A stretch of DNA of 41,324 nucleotides from Mycobacterium yunnanensis (lineage in GTDB: Bacteria > Actinomycetota > Actinomycetes > Mycobacteriales > Mycobacteriaceae), in the NCBI RefSeq assembly GCF_025823185.1, contig NZ_JACKVK010000010.1, forward strand, positions 1 to 41,324, in the 5' to 3' direction. Within the stretch, counting starts at the first letter, position 1; each line of letters opens with the position of its first letter. The notes beneath the pieces were generated by a model. The model ran no database searches and was not told where the DNA came from. It saw only the letters and a list, made by a program, of their open reading frames with translations. Made by a program: the position numbers and the translations under genes. Shown one piece after another: positions 1-8,018 of this stretch.

Positions 1-71
1 CTCAACGCCTCCAGAAACACCCCGCGCGCCGCCGCGGGAACCGTTTTGCTGCCGTGCTTGCGAAACCCCAT
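1..71 (-). CDS. Partial gene at left edge (N-terminus only), unknown function
   Basis: An ATG on the minus strand at 71 opens a frame that stays open to the window edge (23 codons, beginning MGFRKHGSKT). A purine-rich GAGGGG lies about nine bases upstream, a plausible ribosome binding site. The next gene upstream on the same strand is the Bax-inhibitor protein, separated by a terminator-like hairpin, so this would have its own promoter. In M. tuberculosis the gene after the Bax-inhibitor homologue (Rv1072) on the same strand is Rv1073, so this may be its counterpart. That is inferred from position only. Too little protein is visible to name a family. Confidence 0.45.
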   Translation of the reverse strand, partial: MGFRKHGSKTVPAAARGVFLEAL

Positions 72-188
72 CGAACAACACCCCTCAACCAATCAGGTGT
101 TGCAGCGACCACTTGAGTCCGCCGGACGAATCGCGATCTGTGAGCACACTCGACGGGATGTGGGAGTCAGCGCCCCCGAACAAGCAGA

Positions 189-217
189 AAGCCCGCTCGC
201 AATACGCGAACGGGCTT
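189..217 (-). terminator. Hairpin terminator after the Bax-inhibitor gene
   Basis: Twelve-base arms at 189-200 and 206-217 pair with one G.U-type mismatch around a five-base loop. On the minus strand the stem is followed by CTTTCTGCTTG, a weak T-rich tail. It starts 17 bases past the stop codon of the upstream gene. Confidence 0.7.
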
Positions 218-233
218 CCCGGGGTGGCGACTG

Positions 234-1085
234 CTAGTCGTTTTGGAAATAACTGAGCAGGCGCAGGATTTCGAGGTACAGCCACACCAGCGTCACGGTC
301 AGGCCGAGCGCGATGCCCCAGCCCGCCTTCGACGGCACACCGGCGCGGACCATCTGGTCGGCGGCGTCGAAGTCGATGAGGAAGCTGAACGCGGCCAGCG
401 CGATGCACAGCAGCGAGAAGCCGATCGCGATGGGGCCACCGCTGCGCAGGCCGAAGCCCTCGCCACCGCCCACGCCGAAGATCGCGAGGACGAAGTTGAG
501 CAGCATCAGGGCCATCACGCCGAACAGGCCGGCGATGATCATGCGGGTGAGCTTGGGGGTGACGCGGATAGCGCCGGTCTTGTAGACGACCAGCATGCCG
601 AAGAACACGCCGAGCGTGCCGACGATCGCCTGGGCGATCATGCCGGGGCCACCGGACGAGACCAGGTTCGCGAACAGGAACGACGCGGCACCGAGGAACA
701 GGCCCTCGAGCGCGGCGTAGGTCAGCACGATCGCTGGGTTGTCCTGCTTGCGGCCGAACGTGGCAATCATGACCAGCACGAAACCGCCGAGGCCGCCGAC
801 GAGTGTGAACGGCATCATCAGACCGAGGTTCTGCGACACCAGGTAGTACGACACCACCGCGACCGCCGATAGCACGGCGAGCGTGATGCCCGTCTTGGTG
901 ACGACGTCGTCGATGGTGAGCGGCCGGGAGACCTTGCTCGACTGGTCGGCGTACGGCTGAGCCGCGTACGGATCGGCCTGAACTGTGGCCGCGCCGTAAC
1001 CGGCGGCTCCGCCACCGAATTGGGCATACCCGCCACCCTGCTGCTTGGGCAGGGAACGGAATACCGGGTTGCTGCTCTCGCGCAC
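234..1085 (-). CDS. Bax inhibitor-1 / YccA family membrane protein
   Basis: A 283-residue integral membrane protein. Residues 1-55 are a low-complexity Gly/Ala/Tyr/Gln-rich cytoplasmic tail. About seven hydrophobic helices follow (roughly 65-283), with the family's late acidic motif FLIDFDAAD and a short polar C-terminus. Members of this family (for example bacterial YetJ) are pH-sensitive calcium-leak channels controlled by a pair of aspartates; that role is known for relatives and inferred here. The start is a GTG at 1085 with GAGAGG nine bases upstream. It is divergent from the echA9 operon and looks like the homologue of Mtb Rv1072, which is also divergent from echA9. Confidence 0.9.
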   Translation of the reverse strand: MRESSNPVFRSLPKQQGGGYAQFGGGAAGYGAATVQADPYAAQPYADQSSKVSRPLTIDDVVTKTGITLAVLSAVAVVSYYLVSQNLGLMMPFTLVGGLGGFVLVMIATFGRKQDNPAIVLTYAALEGLFLGAASFLFANLVSSGGPGMIAQAIVGTLGVFFGMLVVYKTGAIRVTPKLTRMIIAGLFGVMALMLLNFVLAIFGVGGGEGFGLRSGGPIAIGFSLLCIALAAFSFLIDFDAADQMVRAGVPSKAGWGIALGLTVTLVWLYLEILRLLSYFQND

Positions 1086-1230
1086 CGTCGGTTCCTCTCG
1101 TGATGCTTGCCGTCCGTCGGGTGACGAACTGTGCCGAACAATGGGTCAACGTGTGGCGACTCGGACCGGTTCCCGGCCTCGTCGGTGAAACTGTGAACTC
1201 CTTGGCAAAGGTTACCCGTGTCGCTTCGAG

Positions 1231-2310
1231 GTGGGGCCACGATCTAGATTGCTTGACGTGCCCGAAAACGAGGACCTCCTAGTAAAAGTCGAGAACGGCG
1301 TGGGTGTCATCACCCTGAACAGGCCAAAGGCCATCAACTCCCTCACCCATTCGATGGTGACCCAGGTTGAGAACGCTCTCAGGAAATGGGCCGACGACGA
1401 CGCCGTGCACACCGTTCTGCTCACCGGAGCCGGCGAGCGCGGGCTCTGCGCGGGTGGCGACGTCATCGCGATCCACGACAGCGCGAAAGGCGACGGCTCC
1501 GAGGCGCGTTCGTTCTGGCACGACGAGTACGTCGTCAACGCCTACATCTCCCGCTACCCGAAGCCCTACGTCGCGATCATGGACGGCATCGTGATGGGCG
1601 GCGGCGTCGGCGTGGCGGCCCACGGCAGCGTGCGCGTCGTCACCGACACCACCAAGATGGGCATGCCCGAGGTGGGCATCGGCTTCGTCCCCGACGTCGG
1701 GGGCACCTATCTGCTGGCCAGGACGCCCGGTCTTCTCGGCGTGCACGCCGCGATCACGGGGGCACCGTTCACCGGAGCCGACGCCATCGCCATGGGCTTC
1801 GCCGACCACTACGTTCCCCACGACCGGTTGGCCGACTTCACCGACGCGATCATCGCCGACGGCGTCGGGAAGGCCCTGTCCACGTTCGCCGTCGAGCCAC
1901 CACCCAGCGCCCTTCTGGCACAGCGCAGTTGGATCGACGAGTGCTATGCCGGCGACACCGCCGCCGACGTGGTCGACGCGCTTCGCGCCAAGGGCCCCGG
2001 CCCGGCCGAGGAGGCCGCGAACCTCATCGAGAGGCGGTCCCCCATCTCGGTGGCCGTCACCCTCGAGGCCGTCCGCCGGGCCGCGCACCTCGACACCCTT
2101 GAAGATGCTCTGCGACAGGAATTCCGGATGGCGACCCGGGCCCTGCGGTCCCACGACCTGGTCGAGGGCATCCGCGCGCAGCTGATCGACAAGGACCGAA
2201 ACCCCAAGTGGTCGCCGGCCTCCCTGGCAGAGTGCACCCCAGACGACGTCGCGGCGTACTTCGCCCCGGCCGATCCCGACCTGACGTTCCCCGAAGGAGT
2301 CGAGCAATGA
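1231..2310 (+). CDS. echA9: Enoyl-CoA hydratase/isomerase family, 3-hydroxyisobutyryl-CoA hydrolase type (EchA9)
   Basis: A 359-residue crotonase-fold enzyme of the long ECH_2 type. The oxyanion-hole segment GLCAGGD is at 71-77. MPEVGIGFVPDVGG holds Glu147 and Asp155, with the same eight-residue spacing as the catalytic Glu/Asp pair of human HIBCH. That supports hydrolysis of 3-hydroxyisobutyryl-CoA or a similar thioester, as in valine breakdown, rather than simple hydration. The longest start is GTG 1231; TTG 1249 and GTG 1258 are also in frame and would give a length nearer the Mtb protein (about 345 residues). The stop overlaps the echA8 start by four bases (ATGA), so the two are translationally coupled. 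Confidence 0.9.
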   Translation: MGPRSRLLDVPENEDLLVKVENGVGVITLNRPKAINSLTHSMVTQVENALRKWADDDAVHTVLLTGAGERGLCAGGDVIAIHDSAKGDGSEARSFWHDEYVVNAYISRYPKPYVAIMDGIVMGGGVGVAAHGSVRVVTDTTKMGMPEVGIGFVPDVGGTYLLARTPGLLGVHAAITGAPFTGADAIAMGFADHYVPHDRLADFTDAIIADGVGKALSTFAVEPPPSALLAQRSWIDECYAGDTAADVVDALRAKGPGPAEEAANLIERRSPISVAVTLEAVRRAAHLDTLEDALRQEFRMATRALRSHDLVEGIRAQLIDKDRNPKWSPASLAECTPDDVAAYFAPADPDLTFPEGVEQ

Positions 2311-3080
2311 CTTACCAGACCATCCTGGCCACCCGCGAAGGCCGGGTCGGGACCATCACCCTCAACCGCCCGAAGGCGCTCAACGCCCTCAACAGCGAGG
2401 TGATGGTCGAACTGACCACCGCCGCAGCGGAATTCGATGCGGACCCCGGCATCGGCGCCATCGTCGTCACCGGCAACGAGAAGGCCTTCGCCGCCGGCGC
2501 CGACATCAAGGAAATGGCCGACCTGTCGTTCGCCGACGTCTTCGCCGCCGACTTCTTCTCAGCGTGGTCGAAGTTCGCCGCCACCCGCACACCCACCATC
2601 GCCGCGGTCGCCGGATACGCCCTTGGCGGCGGCTGCGAACTGGCCATGATGTGCGATCTGCTGATCGCCGCCGACACCGCCAAGTTCGGCCAGCCGGAAA
2701 TCAAGCTTGGCGTGCTGCCGGGCATGGGCGGCTCGCAGCGGCTCACCCGCGCCATCGGCAAGGCGAAGGCCATGGACCTGATCCTCACCGGCCGCACCAT
2801 CGACGCCGCCGAGGCCGAACGCAGCGGCCTCGTGTCGCGGGTCGTCCCAGCCGACGCACTGCTGGAGGAGGCCAACTCCGCCGCCGTCACCATTGCCGGC
2901 ATGTCGCTGTCGGCTGCCCGGATGGCCAAGGAGGCCGTCAACCGCGCCTTCGAATCCTCGTTGGCCGAAGGACTGCTCTACGAGCGCCGACTGTTCCACT
3001 CCGCCTTCGCCACCGACGACCAAACGGAGGGCATGGCGGCCTTCACCGAGAAGCGCGCACCGAACTTCACGCACCGCTAA
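2307..3080 (+). CDS. echA8: Enoyl-CoA hydratase EchA8
   Basis: A 257-residue short crotonase, the same length as Mtb EchA8. It hydrates trans-2-enoyl-CoA in beta-oxidation. The oxyanion segment FAAGADI is at 61-67, and both catalytic glutamates are visible: Glu111 in GGGCELAM and Glu131 in FGQPEIKLG. The ATG at 2307 is chosen over upstream in-frame codons because GAAGGAGT ends eight bases before it and it overlaps the echA9 stop. The next gene starts seven bases after the stop, so echA9, echA8 and the hydrolase form one operon, as in Mtb Rv1071c-Rv1069c. Confidence 0.95.
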   Translation: MTYQTILATREGRVGTITLNRPKALNALNSEVMVELTTAAAEFDADPGIGAIVVTGNEKAFAAGADIKEMADLSFADVFAADFFSAWSKFAATRTPTIAAVAGYALGGGCELAMMCDLLIAADTAKFGQPEIKLGVLPGMGGSQRLTRAIGKAKAMDLILTGRTIDAAEAERSGLVSRVVPADALLEEANSAAVTIAGMSLSAARMAKEAVNRAFESSLAEGLLYERRLFHSAFATDDQTEGMAAFTEKRAPNFTHR

Positions 3081-3086
3081 GGTGCG

Positions 3087-4781
3087 GTGGTGACCGACAC
3101 CCAAATCAAGATCGACGAGCCTGCGGGCGGCCCGGAGGCCGCCCCCAAGCCCGACTGGTGGGTGCGGCACTACACGTTCTTCGGCACCGCGTTCGGCCTG
3201 GTGTTCATCTGGTTGTCGCTGACGCCGTCGCTGCTGCCCCGTGGGCCGCTCTTTCAAGGTCTGGTCAGCGGCGCGGCTGGCGGCATCGGTTACGGCCTCG
3301 GCGTGTTCAGCGTGTGGCTGGTCCGCTACCTGCGGTCGGTGAACACCAGTCCGCGGGCGCCGCGGTGGGCGTGGATCGCCCTCGTCGTCGTCGGGTTGAT
3401 CGGACAAACGCTCGCGGTCATCGGGTTTCACGTCTGGCAGGACGACGTGCGCGACTACATGGGCGTGCCCCGGCTGGACTTCTGGGACCATCCGCTGACC
3501 GCGGTCCTCTCGATCGTCTTCCTCTTCGTCTTCGTCGAGCTCGGTCAGCTGGTCGGGCGACTGGTCCGATTCCTGGTGAGGCTGCTCGATCGCGTTGCGC
3601 CGCCGCGTGTTTCGGCCGTGGTGGTGGTCACGCTGCTGCTCGTCCTGACCGTCGCACTGCTCAACGGCATCGTCGTGCGATTCGCCATGAGCACGCTCAA
3701 CGACACCTTCGAATCGGCGAACAACGAGGAGGATCCCGACTTCGCCGCACCGACCACGCCTCTGCGGTCCGGTGGGCCGGGGTCGCTGGTCAGCTGGTCG
3801 TCCCTCGGGCACCAGGGCCGCATGTTCATGGCCGGTGGCCCGTCGGTGGACGACCTGACGAAGTTCAACGGCGCACCGGCGGTCGAGCCGATTCGGGTCT
3901 ACGCCGGACTCAACTCCGCGGCGAACTTCAAGGCCGACGCCGAGCTCGCCGCACGTGAGCTGTTGCGCACCGGCGGGTTGGACCGCGCGGTCGTCGCGGT
4001 GGCCAACACGACCGGTACCGGGTGGATCAACGAAGCCGAGGCGGCGTCCCTGGAGTACATGTACAACGGCAACACCGCGATCGTGTCGATGCAGTATTCG
4101 TTCCTGCCGAGCTGGCTGTCGTTCCTCGTCGACAAGGAGAACGCGCGCCAGTCGAGCCAAGCGCTCTTCGAAGCCGTCGACGCCTTGGTGCGCACGATGC
4201 CCGAGGCCCGTCGTCCCAAATTGGTGGTGTTCGGCGAGAGCCTGGGTTCCTTTGGCGGCGAGGCGCCGTTCCTGTCGCTGAACAATCTGATCGCCCGCAC
4301 CGACGGTGCGTTGTTCTCCGGCCCGACGTTCAACAACACCATCTGGACCACCCTGACCGCCGAGCGTGACGAGGGGTCACCGCAATGGCTGCCGATCTAC
4401 GACCGGGGCGAGAACGTCAGGTTCGCCGCCGATCCCACGAATCTTCAACGGCCCCAGTCGCCCTGGGGTCAGCCGCGGGTGGTGTACCTGCAGCACGCCT
4501 CCGATCCCATCGCGTGGTGGAACCCCGACCTGCTGTTCTCCAAACCCGACTGGTTGCGAGAACCCCGGGGTGACGACGTCTCACCGGAGATGGAGTGGAT
4601 CCCCGTGGTGACGTTCCTTCAGGTGTCCGCCGACATGGCGGTGGCGGTCGACGTTCCCGACGGCCACGGCCACGTCTACGTCCGCGACGTCGCCAACGCA
4701 TGGGCGGCCGTCATGCAGCCACCGAACTGGACGTCGGAGAAGACCGAACGGCTACGGCCGCTGCTGCGCTCCGACGAATGA
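3087..4781 (+). CDS. Membrane-anchored alpha/beta hydrolase (Abhydrolase_9 type, Rv1069c-like)
   Basis: A 564-residue protein with about five transmembrane helices in its first 200 residues and a C-terminal alpha/beta-hydrolase domain. The nucleophile elbow is GESLG with Ser385. This matches the actinobacterial membrane hydrolase family represented by Mtb Rv1069c, whose substrate is not established; a lipid ester is likely given the acyl-CoA operon but is inferred. The start is GTG 3087, six bases after the echA8 stop; a second GTG follows at once. The 3' end overlaps the convergent rhodanese gene by 30 bases. In Mtb two PE_PGRS genes sit at this junction. Confidence 0.85.
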   Translation: MVTDTQIKIDEPAGGPEAAPKPDWWVRHYTFFGTAFGLVFIWLSLTPSLLPRGPLFQGLVSGAAGGIGYGLGVFSVWLVRYLRSVNTSPRAPRWAWIALVVVGLIGQTLAVIGFHVWQDDVRDYMGVPRLDFWDHPLTAVLSIVFLFVFVELGQLVGRLVRFLVRLLDRVAPPRVSAVVVVTLLLVLTVALLNGIVVRFAMSTLNDTFESANNEEDPDFAAPTTPLRSGGPGSLVSWSSLGHQGRMFMAGGPSVDDLTKFNGAPAVEPIRVYAGLNSAANFKADAELAARELLRTGGLDRAVVAVANTTGTGWINEAEAASLEYMYNGNTAIVSMQYSFLPSWLSFLVDKENARQSSQALFEAVDALVRTMPEARRPKLVVFGESLGSFGGEAPFLSLNNLIARTDGALFSGPTFNNTIWTTLTAERDEGSPQWLPIYDRGENVRFAADPTNLQRPQSPWGQPRVVYLQHASDPIAWWNPDLLFSKPDWLREPRGDDVSPEMEWIPVVTFLQVSADMAVAVDVPDGHGHVYVRDVANAWAAVMQPPNWTSEKTERLRPLLRSDE

Positions 4782-5165
4782 CTCGTCGAGCCGGTCGAGC
4801 ACCCCGGCTGCCTTCAGCGCGTGATAGCCGCCGATGACGTCGGTCGCCCGGTGCAGGCCGAGGTCGACGAGTGCCGCTGCGGCAAGGCTGGATGTGTAGC
4901 CCTCCGAGCACAGCACGATCCACTCGACGTCGTCACCCACTGCCTCGGGCAGCCTGGCCTCGCTGGTGGGGTCGCATCGCCACTCGAGGACGTTGCGTTC
5001 GATGAGCCGGGCGGCGGGCACGTCCCCTTCGGCGGCGCGCTGAGCGGCGGGCCGAATGTCGACGAGCAGCGCGCCGCGTTCGAGGGCGGCCGGGACGTCG
5101 GCGGCGTGGATTCTGGTCAGCTTCTCGCGCGCGGACTCCAGTACGGCGTCGATTCGGCTGGGCAT
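4752..5165 (-). CDS. Rhodanese-like sulfurtransferase domain protein
   Basis: A 137-residue single-domain rhodanese. The strand LLVDIRP and the active-site loop with cysteine in VLCSEGYTSS are clear, followed by the usual GGYHALKAAG helix. Such proteins carry sulfane sulfur as a cysteine persulfide. The ATG at 5165 shares its A with the TGA of the upstream thiol-dioxygenase gene, so the two are coupled and probably act together on a thiol or persulfide. It matches Mtb Rv1066 in position. The 3' end runs 30 bases into the convergent hydrolase gene. Confidence 0.88.
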   Translation of the reverse strand: MPSRIDAVLESAREKLTRIHAADVPAALERGALLVDIRPAAQRAAEGDVPAARLIERNVLEWRCDPTSEARLPEAVGDDVEWIVLCSEGYTSSLAAAALVDLGLHRATDVIGGYHALKAAGVLDRLDESFVGAQQRP

Positions 5166-5704
5166 CAGTCTCCCTCGGGTTTGTCCGTCAACTCGGTCCG
5201 TTCCCGACGAAGCGTATTGCGATCGGTGACCTCGTAGTAGGACATCGCGGTCAGCGGCGGAGAGTAGGCGTGCACGCTCAGGGTAGGCGCCGGCTTGGGA
5301 CCAGCGAGTCGAACGGGCTGCGAAGGCGCCCAGACGACGTCGTGCACCCAGCCGAGCGGAAAGCCTGCCTGGTCCCCGGCCTCGAGTCGACGTTGCCGCA
5401 ACGCGTCACCGTCCCAACGGGTTTCGACCAGCGCACCGGACACCACCGTGACCGCTCCCAGGGAGCCGCCGTGGTCGTGGAGTTCGGTGGACCGCTCGGG
5501 CACCCAGCTGATGAGCCAGACGTCGAGTTCGTCGTCGCCATGCAGACGGGTGAACCAGCGCTCGTCGGTGGGTGGGCCACCGACGGGCAGGACGTGGTCG
5601 TAACGACCCGAGAGCACGTGGTCGGCGGCGACGTCGGTGGCCTGCAGCAGATCGGGGATGCGCAGGCGGGTGGGGGCGACAGCGGACGTGAAGGCTAGAG
5701 ACAT
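5165..5704 (-). CDS. Cysteine dioxygenase type I family thiol dioxygenase (cupin)
   Basis: A 179-residue cupin. The iron ligands fit His76, His78 (LHDHGG) and His121 (GWVHDV), and Tyr147 in HAYSPP matches the conserved tyrosine of cysteine dioxygenase. The cysteine that cross-links to this tyrosine in mammalian enzymes is a glycine here (Gly83 in SLGAV), as in many bacterial enzymes. The reaction is O2-dependent oxidation of a thiol to a sulfinate; cysteine versus 3-mercaptopropionate cannot be decided by eye. The start ATG 5704 has GGAG upstream and is preferred to the far longer open frame. Position matches Mtb Rv1065. Confidence 0.85.
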   Translation of the reverse strand: MSLAFTSAVAPTRLRIPDLLQATDVAADHVLSGRYDHVLPVGGPPTDERWFTRLHGDDELDVWLISWVPERSTELHDHGGSLGAVTVVSGALVETRWDGDALRQRRLEAGDQAGFPLGWVHDVVWAPSQPVRLAGPKPAPTLSVHAYSPPLTAMSYYEVTDRNTLRRERTELTDKPEGD

Positions 5705-5761
5705 GTGAGGAAACTCCAGGGTGAACCGGATAGTGGGGTCAGGGGCGGGCGTCAAGCCCGA

Positions 5762-5807
5762 CAACACTCCCGACGACTGGTCCGTTCCAACACGCTGGCG
5801 AGTGTTG
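5762..5807. repeat. Inverted repeat in the divergent dioxygenase/lpqV promoter region
   Basis: CAACACTC at 5762-5769 is the exact reverse complement of GAGTGTTG at 5800-5807. A third related copy, CAACACGC, is at 5788-5795. The arms sit just upstream of the lpqV -10 element, so they could be operator half-sites. No known regulator is recognised. Confidence 0.4.
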
Positions 5808-5809
5808 CA

Positions 5810-5815
5810 TAGATT
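5810..5815 (+). promoter_or_regulatory. -10 element for leaderless lpqV
   Basis: TAGATT fits the mycobacterial TANNNT -10. It ends six bases before the lpqV ATG, and no ribosome binding site is visible, which is the arrangement of leaderless mycobacterial mRNAs. Confidence 0.5.
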
Positions 5816-5821
5816 GGCAGC

Positions 5822-6262
5822 ATGCGCAGCTACCCGATCCTGGCCACGGCTGCCGTCGCGGCCCTCCTCGCCGGCTGCTCGTCGGGGTCCGGCGGCGGCG
5901 ACTCGACGCCGCCGTCGACGTCGTCGAGCACCGCGGCCGCGACCACCACGACGACCCTGCAGACCCACACCGCCGAGCCCGGGGCGACGGGGGTGTCGCC
6001 GAACGGGGTGACGACCGCGGTCGGTGAGCCGGCCCAGTCGACCGAGGACGAATACTTCCAGGCCTGCCACGCTGCGAAGGTGTGGATGCAGCAGCGCGGC
6101 GGTGACCAGAAGGCACAGTTCGAGCCGTACCTGGAGAGCCTGCAGAAGTCGGACTCCGCCGGGCCCGGCACGTTCGGCACACCGTGGTCCAAGTTGCCCG
6201 CGGCCCGGCAGTCGGCAGTCATCGTGGCGGCGGACGCGGCCGCCGACGACCTGTGCGGCTGA
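5822..6262 (+). CDS. lpqV: Lipoprotein LpqV
   Basis: A 146-residue lipoprotein with a short signal peptide and lipobox LAGC (Cys19 is the lipidated residue). A Ser/Gly/Thr-rich linker (about 20-55) precedes a small exported domain with two cysteines, near residues 80 and 145, that could pair. No enzymatic motif is seen. It is divergent from the thiol-dioxygenase/rhodanese pair exactly as Mtb lpqV (Rv1064c) is from Rv1065-Rv1066, which is the main basis for the name. Confidence 0.8.
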   Translation: MRSYPILATAAVAALLAGCSSGSGGGDSTPPSTSSSTAAATTTTTLQTHTAEPGATGVSPNGVTTAVGEPAQSTEDEYFQACHAAKVWMQQRGGDQKAQFEPYLESLQKSDSAGPGTFGTPWSKLPAARQSAVIVAADAAADDLCG

Positions 6263-6380
6263 GTTCGCCACCGCCCGCGCCGGGACTTTAAATCACGCGG
6301 GTCTGAAGGTCCGCCCGAATACCAAGGCGCGCAAACAATTAGACCGGCTACTCGTTTGTGGCGCGCATCACATTATTCGG

Positions 6381-6386
6381 TACTAT
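6381..6386 (+). promoter_or_regulatory. -10 element for the small membrane protein gene
   Basis: TACTAT fits TANNNT and lies 28 bases before the ATG at 6414, in a locally AT-richer stretch. TTGTGG at 6355-6360 could be a -35 with a long spacer. Confidence 0.45.
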
Positions 6387-6413
6387 GTGTCCCTCATCAC
6401 TTTGGGAGGGCAC

Positions 6414-6629
6414 ATGATCGGACCCGACGACGGCACCAAGCAGACCGCGTTGCCGCGGGCCGCCGGTGGCTCGATCAACGGCACGCGGATCCTCATGGGA
6501 CTGCTGTTGTTCGCCATCCTGGTCGGCTCGATCATGGGCGTCGTCGTGGCCCTGTCCAGCGGACAGCCCACCGTCGCCCTGATCATCGGCTTGATCGCAG
6601 CAGCCTTCTTCACCAGGGTGGGGTGTTAG
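6414..6629 (+). CDS. Small two-helix membrane protein, hypothetical
   Basis: A 71-residue protein. About 25 polar residues are followed by two hydrophobic helices (roughly 27-46 and 50-68) joined by a short GQPT turn, so both termini are probably cytoplasmic. The ATG at 6414 is chosen over a longer in-frame extension because GGGAGGG ends four bases before it and a -10-like element lies upstream. The extension overlaps lpqV. No family is recognised, and it is not part of the Mtb order as I recall it. Confidence 0.7.
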   Translation: MIGPDDGTKQTALPRAAGGSINGTRILMGLLLFAILVGSIMGVVVALSSGQPTVALIIGLIAAAFFTRVGC

Positions 6630-6636
6630 CCCGCCG

Positions 6637-6993
6637 TCACCACACCAGGCAGAACGTGTGTCCTGCCGGATCGCGGTAGACCCTGACGTCACCGCCGTCG
6701 ACGCCGTCACCCACCCGAGACGCGCCGTGGGCCAACACCTTTGGCTCGGCCTCGTCGACGTCGGCGACCTCGATGTCGAGGTGGAACTGCTGTGAGCCGC
6801 GCGGGTCCGGAAAGCGCGGCGGTTCGTGCTCCGGCGCCAGCTGGAACGCCAGCCGTCGTCCGGTCGAGTTGGTGAGGACCACGAACGTGCCGTCACCGGC
6901 GTCGACGTCACCCCCCAGCACCGCTTGGTAGAACGACGCCAAACCGCTGGGATCGCGGGTGTCGAGGACCACGGAGCGCAACGAGCCGATCAT
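6637..6993 (-). CDS. VOC superfamily (glyoxalase/bleomycin-resistance fold) protein
   Basis: A 118-residue VOC protein made of two beta-alpha-beta-beta-beta modules. The family pattern is visible in VLDTRDPSGLASFYQAVLG near the N-terminus and in the final YRDPAGHTFCLVW. Possible metal ligands are His71 in QQFHLDI and a late acidic residue, but a complete metal site is not certain. Members range from dioxygenases to drug-binding proteins, so the substrate is open. It converges with the small membrane protein gene (seven bases between stops) and is divergent from the first patatin. Confidence 0.8.
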   Translation of the reverse strand: MIGSLRSVVLDTRDPSGLASFYQAVLGGDVDAGDGTFVVLTNSTGRRLAFQLAPEHEPPRFPDPRGSQQFHLDIEVADVDEAEPKVLAHGASRVGDGVDGGDVRVYRDPAGHTFCLVW

Positions 6994-7043
6994 GGGACGG
7001 GGGTTGCCCCTTTCGCGGGAAATTACGCAGCGACAATGGACCG

Positions 7044-8018
7044 ATGCGAGTGGCGCTCAGTCTGGGCAGCGGTGGCGCCCGGGGGTACGCGCACATCGGG
7101 GTGATCAACGAGTTGCGCGACCGCGGGCACGACGTCGTCGGTATCGCGGGATCGTCGATGGGAGCGCTCGTCGGCGGGCTGGCCGCCGCCGACAAGCTCG
7201 ACGACTACACCTCCTGGGCGACGTCGTTGACCCAGCGGGCCGTGCTGCGCCTCCTCGACCCGTCGCTCACGTCGGCGGGCGTGCTGCGTGCCGACAAGAT
7301 CCTCGACGCGGTGCGCGAGATCCTCGGCGACGAGGTCATCGAGCATCTGCCCATCCCGTTCACCGCGGTCGCCACCGATCTCATCGCGGGCAAGTCGGTG
7401 TGGCTGCAGCGCGGGCCGGTCGACGCGGCCATCCGGGCGTCGATCGCGATTCCAGGGGTGATCAAGCCGCACGTGCTCGACGGCCGGCTGCTGGCCGACG
7501 GTGGCATTCTCGATCCCTTGCCGATGGCACCGCTGGCCGCGGTCAACGCCGACCTCATCATCGCGGTGAGCCTGGGTGGCGACGATCCCACCCGGACCTC
7601 CCAAGTCCCCGCGCCCGGCCCCGGAGCGACCACCGAACGCCTGAGCCGGATGTGGCGCAACACCACGGCCCTGCTGGACACGACGACCGCCCGCGCGCTG
7701 CTCGACACCCCCGCCGCGAAGACGGTCCTGAGCAGATTCGCCAACGACGGGGTCGACGTCGACGATCACGACGACCACACCGAGACGGTGGTCCCCCGGC
7801 TCGGCGGTTTCGAGGTGCTCAACCGCGCCATCGACATCGCGCAGGCCGCGCTGATGCGGCACACCCTGGCGGCCTACCCGCCGGATCTGCTGATCGAGGT
7901 GCCCCGCACGGTTGCGCGGAGCCTGGAGTTCCACCGCGCCGAGGAGGTCATCGACATCGGTCAGGAATTGGCCGCGGTCGCGTTGGACACGCTGACGCCA
8001 CCGTCGTCACACGCCTAG
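7044..8018 (+). CDS. Patatin-like phospholipase (Rv1063c-like)
   Basis: A 324-residue serine lipase of the patatin/RssA group. The oxyanion loop GSGGARGYAH is at 8-17, the nucleophile elbow GSSMG at 36-40 (Ser38), and the catalytic Asp152 in LADGG. The Ser-Asp dyad is complete, so lipid acyl hydrolase activity is expected. There is no signal peptide. The ATG at 7044 is the first in frame. The 3' end overlaps the convergent second patatin by 12 bases, matching the Mtb pair Rv1063c/Rv1062. Confidence 0.9.
   Translation: MRVALSLGSGGARGYAHIGVINELRDRGHDVVGIAGSSMGALVGGLAAADKLDDYTSWATSLTQRAVLRLLDPSLTSAGVLRADKILDAVREILGDEVIEHLPIPFTAVATDLIAGKSVWLQRGPVDAAIRASIAIPGVIKPHVLDGRLLADGGILDPLPMAPLAAVNADLIIAVSLGGDDPTRTSQVPAPGPGATTERLSRMWRNTTALLDTTTARALLDTPAAKTVLSRFANDGVDVDDHDDHTETVVPRLGGFEVLNRAIDIAQAALMRHTLAAYPPDLLIEVPRTVARSLEFHRAEEVIDIGQELAAVALDTLTPPSSHA

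Noticed and set aside
2559..4160. Minus-strand open frame of 533 codons across echA8 and the hydrolase
   Set aside because: Antisense to two well-supported genes; His/Arg/Asp/Gln-rich composition typical of a GC-rich shadow frame, with no start signal or family motif.
6280..6299. DosR-like half site GGGACTTTA before the small membrane protein gene
   Set aside because: Only the first half fits the dormancy-regulator box; the second half does not match, and single halves are common.
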